Below, one piece after another: positions 57,001 through 64,000 of a DNA stretch of 64,000 bases; the stretch's first letter is position 1; every line of letters begins with the position of its first letter. A model generated the notes under the pieces. The model was not told where the DNA came from, did no database searches, and saw nothing but the letters and a program-made list of their open reading frames with translations. A program made the position numbers and the translations under genes. Source of the stretch: Triticum aestivum (lineage: Eukaryota > Streptophyta > Magnoliopsida > Poales > Poaceae); the NCBI RefSeq assembly GCF_018294505.1, contig NC_057811.1, positions 21,804,579-21,868,578 on the forward strand. Direction: 5' to 3'.

Positions 57001-59319
57001 GTTTTCAAAAATGAAGTAGAAGTTATTGTAACAAGAAAATTATGTTTCTACAATTTGATTGCACAAAGGAATATTTGAGTTACATGTTTAGCGAATGTCT
57101 GATGAGTTGTGAAAGGGGTTTCATAACTTGCACCTCCCGGAACACCACTACCACTACAAGTGGAAAGTCCGTGGAGATGTAATCTAACCATTTATGACAT
57201 GGTAAGGTCAAAGATGACATAAATAAATTTGCCATTATCCCTTTTAAAGTGATGCTTTAAAGACTGCGGCTTTTACACTGAAAAGAGCTACATCGGGTCT
57301 GTTGAAATGAAGCCATGGTATGGTACGCCCAACCATGTTATATCTTTTCTTAACATTTGGAATGCGGGGCTTGTGTAAAAGGTTACAAACCTATTCCAAA
57401 TCAGACAAGTGCTACTTTGTAGGTTATACCAAAATATTGGGTATTCCTCCCTCACTATACCGAGGCAAATAGTTTTGCCGCGAAATGGTGTGCTTTTAAA
57501 GAGAATGGTTCTTTCAAAAAGGTGAGTGGGAGAATAGTGCAACTCGACGAGATAAATAGTATCTTCGTCATCAGATCAAAGGAAAGAGACCTTGGAAGTA
57601 ATTCCAGAGTTTCCTACTGCGACTGATACAGAAGTCTCTACAATAAAATGTATGAACTTCGGTCGAACTTGGAGCTGAACCACGTAGGCAAGGCTCGTGC
57701 AAACCTCTCAGGTGCACAAACGAGATATTGTTGTTAGACAACATTATACCTACGATACAGAAGGAAGCGTTGATGGGCCCTGACTCCGGAATTGGCTAAA
57801 TGCCAATACAACCCGAGTTAGTTTCCATATAAGTGATTCAAGATTAAAACCTTGATACACCTTTCGGAAGACTTAGAGTCTAACAAATATTTATGGAACT
57901 TAAAACTAATACGGATAAAAATGTTTTATCCATAAAGCTCGACTTGTTGAAATGACAAGTTCAAGAGTTGACTACGATGATGTTGTTTTCATCGTAGCGA
58001 TGCTTAAAGTCGGTTCGGGTTGAACTAGCAATTAATACATATTTCAATCATGAGATATGAAACATGGATGACAATAGGATTTCCATCTGATGGAAATGAA
58101 ACCAAGGACTTGCATGTGTTACAGTCCAAGACATTTTGTCTATCCAGAGAATGCTAGTAAGGGTGCAAACTTCAGAGTTCCAGCGATGGACAGAAGAGAG
58201 CAAAATGGAGTTGGAATCTTCGTGCTTTGATGAAATGGTCAAAGGGGTTTGACTTCATCAATGGGTAACGAAGATGCTTGTAATTCAAGAAAGTAAGTGG
58301 GAGCGTAATAATATTTCTAAAAACCTTGTGTGCTTGACACATTGTTAATTGGAAATAAATTTCTTGACACGAATTAGGATTTCATTTGAAAACAGTTTTT
58401 TGATGAAGTGCTTAGGCTAAATAGCCTCAATATTAGGCATAATGATCTATGGAGATAAATTTACCTAATAGGGCTAAGCAATGAATACATATTGACAAGG
58501 TGCTAAAACCTTTTAGCATTTAAAACCGCCAAGGACTGATTCTTGCCGGAGTCACATGGAAGAGTTTTTTGCAAGACTCGGTGTCCCAAAACACTGATGA
58601 GCAAAATACATGATGCAGATTCCACACACTTTTGTGTTTGGATTAATCATGTATTCCATGGTATGTAAAACAACCAGATATGTCCGATACTCCCAAGGTG
58701 TTGCGAGTATGGATACTAAAGTGATCAAAGTACTGATCGTGGGACAATAGTGAAAGATGTCATTGAGTACTAGAGTAAGTACTGATGATATGTTTTCTCG
58801 CAAGCGGAGATCATGAAGAGTTCATTGTAAAATGTTACATCGATATAGTCTTCATCTTTTCTCCATGCGATTTTCGATTTAAATTAAGGGTTTTGTGTGA
58901 TACACAATATGGTGGCACTGTAGTTGGAAATTGTTCCCAACAGGATATTGTGGTGAATTCTATAAAAAATGACTAAGTATGTTGACGCTTTAGAAGCGAC
59001 AAACAATATGTTAAATCATATAGTTCATTCATGAACTAAGTATGGTTCCAAGATGGCTTTTGTCAATGGGACACTACTACAGGTAGTTTCTCCATAACTC
59101 AGTCTGAGGAATCCAGGTTTGACCTGTGATTCACATACATAAAAGTCAAGTCCACACAAAATATGAATTTTGTGAAAGCGTGAAAACGTGAGGATATGCA
59201 AAGATACACACGGAGCTGAAGTCGTCAGATCTGTTGGACATCAGTCCATACCACAAGCAAAGCATTTTCTACACCAGTATGCCATAGGTTTAAAGTGCAT
59301 TAGCATTGACTAGATATTG
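54093..59319 (+). pseudogene. copia D internal region, degenerate gag-pol
   Basis: Nucleotide order is the mirror of E. A reverse transcriptase entry relic is seen at 57719-57800 (LLLDNIIPT, KEALMGPDSG), which breaks into a stop after GACTCCGG-AATTGGC exactly as in E. RT and RNase H positions down to 59280 are recognisable only by comparison with copia C. A 180-bp direct duplication lies at about 56290-56650. There is no open frame over about 85 codons, so it encodes no active protein. Confidence 0.6.
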
Positions 59320-59340
59320 ACTCTAGTGCAAGTGGGAGTC
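59320..59340 (+). other. polypurine tract of copia D
   Basis: AGTGCAAGTGGGAGTC immediately precedes the 3' LTR, identical to the tract in E. Confidence 0.75.
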
Positions 59341-61530
59341 TGCAGGAGATATGCCCTAGAGGCAATAATAAATGTTATTGATTATCTCCCTGTTCATAAT
59401 TAGGTTTATGTTCCATGCTATAACTGCAATGTTCTCGAGTCTGCAAATAAAACAAGGCTTGGAGGGAAACTTATGTGCACTTGTGGGATAATAAACGGTA
59501 AAATGTATTCCTAGTCAAGCCTCTATGACTGGCTCAAGTATTGCATGATGATCTTGTTTTCCTGATCATGGGCATGACTATGCCAGCAATTTTGAGGGCA
59601 CAATTATTAGTAGAACACTTGTGTTGAATCGACCCAATTTGATGTTATGCTATGAGACACATTCGTCACAAGTTAATGGTTAATAACACAGAGAAGTTAA
59701 TGTTTGCATAATTCCTTAGACCATGAGAGTATCGAGTTCCTTCGTACTTGCTTCGTGAACTTTGGGGTTTGTTAAACGTCATCCGTAACTGGGTGGCTAT
59801 TACGGCGGCTTACGGGTTCACGGAAAAGCATGGCAAGTAACGAGATAGCTCAAGATTGGGATTTGCTCCTCCGTCGATGGAGAGATATACTCGGGCCCTC
59901 TCGGTGTAGCGGTATCCATCATCGTCTGGCCAGACACATTATGATTTGATCACTGGGATGCCGGAACACGGAAACGAGAAAAGAGAACAAAACCGGTAAC
60001 GAGGTAACTTGCATGGTGGACAAATTGTTGATCCACATGAATGCAATAAATCTCACCTCGGGTATTTGTGACATATCGCGAAGCAACAGGAATAGCTCAC
60101 GGCAACTGGAGGTTCACTCGAATATTCATTCGTGTGGGTATAGGGGTCAATATGGGTGTCCACGGCTCCGATGTTGATCATTGATCGGAAGAGGTTCCAG
60201 GTCATGTCCATACTTCACCGAACCTATAGGGTCACACCCTTAAGGGCCATCTATCTGCTGAATACTAGACAGGGAGTCTGAGAGAAAATCACCGAAAAAG
60301 TTTCGGACACCGAAAAGTTTCAGACAGCGGAAAAGTTTCGCACAGAGTGGTCACCGGATGAGTTTCGGTGAAACCGAAATAGTTGTTTCGGGGTATGCCA
60401 TTAAGTCAAAATGGTTTCGGCACATGCATGATAATTCTTGGAGGGTTCCAGAATCATTCTGGAAACTTTTTGAAATTTTCAGACATAAAAACCGAAAATG
60501 TTTCGGAGCTGCCGGTACCACTTTGGCTGTTTTTCGCAGATGAAGTTCACTAATCTGAAATTGTTTCAGAACGAATCCAAAATCATTTTAGTGGGTACTG
60601 GAATTATTCTAAGACCCATAGAAATATTTTCGGATTTAGTGGACGCGAAAAATTGTCTTTATGAATAGTGAAAACGCATTCTTGTTTGCTTTTCGCAGAT
60701 GAAAATCACTAAACCGAAATTGTTTCGGAACGCATTGAAAATTATTTTAGTGGGTACTGGAAATGTTCTGAGCCCACATAAATATTTTCAGTTCGAACGG
60801 ACGCTGTAAAATGTCGTCATGAATAGTGAAAGTGCTTTTTGCTTGGCTTCTTCGAGAAGCCACCTTGAGGGCCTTTTTGTTATTTCCCCCCTTGGCTTCT
60901 TGGAGAAGCCACCCTTGGGCTTGGCCTATAAATAGGGGTGGAGGGGGCTGCCTAAAGGATCATCCCTTGCTCTCATACACATGCGATGCATTATCTGACT
61001 TCTTCTCTCCCTCCCACGAAAAGAGTTTCGTTGAGCCGTAAGGCTGTCTGGATTCCGGCAGGAACTAGTTCTGTACGGCGAAGCCCTGCCGGATAGATGA
61101 CACCGTATGTGTGCAACCCCGTAGAGAGGTCGTAGTTTCGATCCTTTTGCCTGAGGGGCTGTTTTGAGAGTGCCTCCCAAAGGGCTGTCCAAGTGACGGT
61201 CCGAGTTCTGTGAATCCTCCCGAAGGACTGTCCGAGTGACCGTCCGAGTTTTGAGGGTCCTCCCGAAGGGCTCTCCGCGACACCGTCCGAGGGACTGTCC
61301 GACCGCCTCCCGGAGGGCTGTCCGTGGGGCAGATGAGGGTATACATCCTCGCGGTTGGGAGGTTGTAAATCCTAGCTGCGGGGATCTGCATCGCCGTTCG
61401 TCATCGACTCTACTTACGTTGCGCTACGAGTCGGTAACGAAAAAGATCAAACCATGTATGCGGTCTCCATAGTGGTCCTGGGCTGGTGCGTAGGTCGGAA
61501 AAATTTTGTTTTCTGCTGCATTACCCTACA
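59341..61530 (+). repeat. copia D 3' LTR
   Basis: 2190 bp beginning TGCAGGAGATATGCCC right after the polypurine tract and ending TTACCCTACA. The TATA box (CCTATAAATAG) lies at 60924-60934. An extra repeat unit AGTTTCGGACACCGAAA is present near 60299-60318. Confidence 0.9.
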
Positions 61531-62520
61531 AATTGATCCATGCTATGTTGCATCCCACCCTCCCCTTCGGTGATGGCAGCCAACGCTTGCATCGGAGGAG
61601 CTGCTGCTGCCCTTCCTTCTTTGATTTTTCTGCTACATGTTGCAGGTGTTTGAGGCATCGACAAGCAACGACAGGGTTCGACGTCGGTTGAGCTAGCTGC
61701 TGGGGACGCCTCTCTCTCAATTAGCTCTATCTCCGTCTCTGTCATGATATTTAGAAGCCATCTATTAATCCCGTCGATGCCTAATTCCAAAATCTCATTT
61801 CGCTCGCTCTCAATACCTGTCCCTCTCTAGAGTTACGGGATGCGCCGCCGCCGCTAGCACGGTCCCAACGGCCACCATGAGTCTCCCCGGCCTACGTCGC
61901 CATCCATCTATGCTCCAAGCTCGACGGTTCCAGTAAGAGAATAGACAATGCTGACAGTTAGGTGATATTTCGTAGCACTGTTAATGTCAGGTATGTAAAA
62001 AATTGCTCTCTTTTTATTTACCATTTACTTAGCCAACTTATTTTACTACCTGGGGTGTTCTGGAGTTCTGTTTGTAAAACGTATTGTGTTTTCTTTTGTT
62101 CTGGAGTGTTGGTACTGATGCATAAAACTACTGCATCCAAAATGGCATGGTGTTAGTATTTTTATTTTTAAAAGAATGCCACTTGCCTTAAGCTCTGAGT
62201 AAATCAAAATATGTACTGATGTTATCGACACTTGAATATTAGTATTTTATCGACACTTGAATATGCATTATGATTTAGTGCGCGTTCAACAAATGGTCAA
62301 TGGATCAGTATTTTCTGGAAACTTTCTGTTCCATATGAAGTTTTGATTTCAGCTTGATATATTAATAATATTATTACCATGTTTCTTGTAAATATCTATT
62401 TGAGAACTTTCCAGCTAAATTGGTGCATATATATTATAGAAGTAAAACACTTGAAAATAGATTCAGCATGGTTCCTGCACTCCCAACTTTTCATTGTTGA
62501 CTGCTCGTCAAAAAACAATT
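61531..62520. other. sequence right of copia D, no gene recognised
   Basis: It continues the DNA interrupted by D. A possible acceptor (TTGCAG|GTGTTTGAGG, about 61646) could serve the putative gene at 51221, but coding stops after about 14 codons. The remainder is AT-rich with short frames. Confidence 0.35.
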
Positions 62521-62563
62521 ATTCATCAGGGGCAGTCACGGTTGTTCGTGACTCCGCAAGAAG

Positions 62564-62860
62564 ATGATCAAGGGTCGGCGGCGCGGCTGCTTCGTCGTCA
62601 TCTTAGACGAGCACCGTCCAACACGATTTTCCGCTGCCATGTTCCATGGAATGTCACTGCTTTTATCATGGCATCCAACACTTGCAGATGTGACTCAAAA
62701 GGGGGTTCTGAAGTTGATGAACTTGGATGGCCTGACAGTCTACCATACCAACAACCATCTCCAAGTACACAAACTTGAAGAATTTCTCAGATTCATACAC
62801 ACCTTCAGTTATAGATACTTGCTTTGTTCTCTAGAATTCATATACATTTTAAGCGGATGA
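62564..62860 (+). CDS. unrecognised 98-codon frame
   Basis: The frame MIKGRRRGCFVVILDEHRPT, RFSAAMFHGMSLLLSWHPTL... has a basic start and a mixed interior but no motif I know. An overlapping frame (62494-62778) is equally long, so neither is well supported. It might be a decayed exon of the gene that starts at 51221, or chance. Confidence 0.2.
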   Translation: MIKGRRRGCFVVILDEHRPTRFSAAMFHGMSLLLSWHPTLADVTQKGVLKLMNLDGLTVYHTNNHLQVHKLEEFLRFIHTFSYRYLLCSLEFIYILSG

Positions 62861-62999
62861 GCTGCCCATATATCCATTAGGAAATGATGGAGGTGACCCT
62901 TTTTAAAATGATGTTTCAGGAAAAAATTCCAGTAAAGATCAGGGTGCCAGCAGCGTTTCTATTATGTTTCAGGAGAAATTTGGATTTTTTTTTGGAGAG

Positions 63000-63376
63000 T
63001 GGTTCTTCTACACCCACTCTCGGTGCACCCACGCAAGAAAACATATCAAAACATTTCGAAAAAATGAAACTTCGTGGAAATGATCATCAACAAATGTTAT
63101 GGGGGCTTGCAAAATTTGGTGGTCAAATAACATTCGAGGAGCTCTCTACAAAAAAGACAAAATCACTGAAAATTAGTCAAAATGTACATGCACTGTTTGA
63201 GCAGATTTTGCAATTTTGTCTTTTTTGTAGAGCGTTTCTCGAATGTTATTTGACCATCAAACTTTGCAAGCCCTCATAACATTTGTTGATGATCATTTCC
63301 ACGAAGTTTCAGATTTTTTCTAAATGTTTTGATATGTTTTCTTGCGTGGGTGCACTGAAAGTGGGTGCAGCCACTA
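63000..63376. mobile_element. foldback (long hairpin) MITE-like element
   Basis: The left arm (about 63008-63165) and right arm (about 63213-63372) are inverted copies: GGTGCACCCACGCAAGAAAA with TTTTCTTGCGTGGGTGCACT, AAATGATCATCAACAAATGTTA with TAACATTTGTTGATGATCAT, and GTCAAATAACATTCGAG with CGAATGTTATTTGACC. The loop is about 50 bp. The outer repeats CACCCACT...GGTGCACCCACG may be a second nested pair. The ORF 62884-63279 runs across the arms and is not a gene. No target duplication could be set with confidence. Confidence 0.75.
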
Positions 63377-63665
63377 CTTTCCCTTTTTTTTGGACAGTTA
63401 TTGCAGCCATCTTTATGAATGAGTATAAAAACAACACTATGAGGTAATGCAAGAATGAGGGTGCCTCTTTCTTCATAATATTCGAACATATGGGCTACTC
63501 AAGGCTTTATGTTGTTTTTCAATCTAAGGCACGTGAAACTTTACTGTCATTATTTTACATACCAATGTCATTGCTTCCTCCAATTTCAATTGATTTTGAT
63601 TTCTTGATTCATGTGTGTATAGGACAAAGAGGAGATAAAAGGAGTACTGGAAATCTTAAAACCAG

Positions 63666-63691
63666 CCCCCCCCCCCCCCCCCCCCCCCCCA
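63666..63691 (+). repeat. poly(C) run of about 26 bases followed by an A-run
   Basis: A C homopolymer of roughly 26 bases followed by CACAAAAAAAAA. It is either a true microsatellite or a length artefact of assembly. Confidence 0.8.
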
Positions 63692-63945
63692 CAAAAAAAA
63701 ACCTCTCTGGCTCGAGAAAAAAGAAAAAAATTGGCATGATCTGTTCGATCTACTATAGGTAATTTGGTCTTCTATTGTGCACACACTATATCTTCATGTA
63801 AAAATAATCTAGAGGCTTGTTCTCTGAGGCATATCAAGCATGTTTCTGATGGAGAAGAAAGAAGCAATTCTTCTCTTCAATTCAAACAGTTGCAAGCAAG
63901 ATTTTGAAATAACACTGTGCAGTCTTCCTTTCTTTCTTTCTCATG

Positions 63946-64000
63946 TCTCTACCTACTATTAAAGAGAAGAACACTTCTTCCTCCTGATTTTTTGTACGTT
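63946..64000 (+). mobile_element. possible Helitron 5' terminus at window end
   Basis: TCTCTACCTACTATTAAAGA resembles the starts at 41077 and 44269 (TCT(T/A)TACCTA...AATAAA). It is preceded by G rather than A, and the element runs out of the window. Confidence 0.3.

Larger units (their letters stand above)
51905..61530 (+). mobile_element. Copia D: complete LTR retrotransposon, same family as E, inverted
   Basis: It has two LTRs (51905-54077, 59341-61530), primer site, polypurine tract and a 5263-bp interior, almost the same length as E without its CACTA insertion (5267 bp). The flanks ATTTG (51900-51904) and AATTG (61531-61535) differ at one base and are the probable target duplication. The first LTR ends CCCTAAG instead of CCCTACA and the second begins TGCAGG instead of TGTAGG, so D is older than E. 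It lies in opposite orientation to E, 29 kb away. Confidence 0.92.

Noticed and set aside
62884..63279. 131-codon plus frame
   Set aside because: It runs through the arms of the foldback element and is a by-product of that sequence.

Overview
This window is nuclear DNA of a grass, most probably the wheat/barley tribe (Triticeae). The basis is the make-up: Ty1/copia elements with about 1.75 kb LTRs whose termini and protein relics look like the Angela/WIS/BARE1 group, a CACTA transposon with subterminal TTTGCCGTC repeats, Stowaway and Tourist MITEs, and few intact genes. Family names come from memory of such termini, not from a search. No prokaryotic, organellar, tRNA or rRNA features were seen.

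Layout. 1-3152 is the 5' part of a minus-strand Ty3/gypsy element (LTR and gag) cut by the window edge. It sits in copia A (plus strand, 3153-6725). Copia B (minus, 6726-10176 and 22991-26550) is inserted in the 3' LTR of A. B is split by a young copia E (minus, 10177-22985, exact 5-bp target duplication), and E is split by a CACTA element (12622-15845, exact TAT duplication). At about 26549 the broken 5' LTR of B joins copia C, which is 5'-truncated and inverted (to 30888). C abuts a LINE (30889-32453).

From 32454 to 51904 the DNA is more gene-like. It holds an intact intronless SKP1 gene (46153-46662, minus) and a broken F-box gene (39590-40559, plus). Several diverged copies of the same flanking sequence lie around them and provide empty sites for the transposons. 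Inserted here are a Tourist and two Stowaway MITEs, a second LINE with a patchwork 5' extension, a Helitron terminus, a 4-kb composite Helitron carrying a Mutator-like element with a mannose-6-phosphate isomerase exon fragment, and a minus-strand LINE RNase H relic.

From 51905 to 61530 is copia D, same family as E but in opposite orientation. It lies within or just after a putative small gene that starts at 51221. The last 2.5 kb holds a long foldback element and no clear gene.

The one confidently functional gene is SKP1, the adaptor of SCF ubiquitin ligases. The neighbouring F-box relic belongs to the family of its partner proteins. E and D carry the same defective pol sequence, yet E inserted recently, which suggests a non-autonomous lineage moved in trans.
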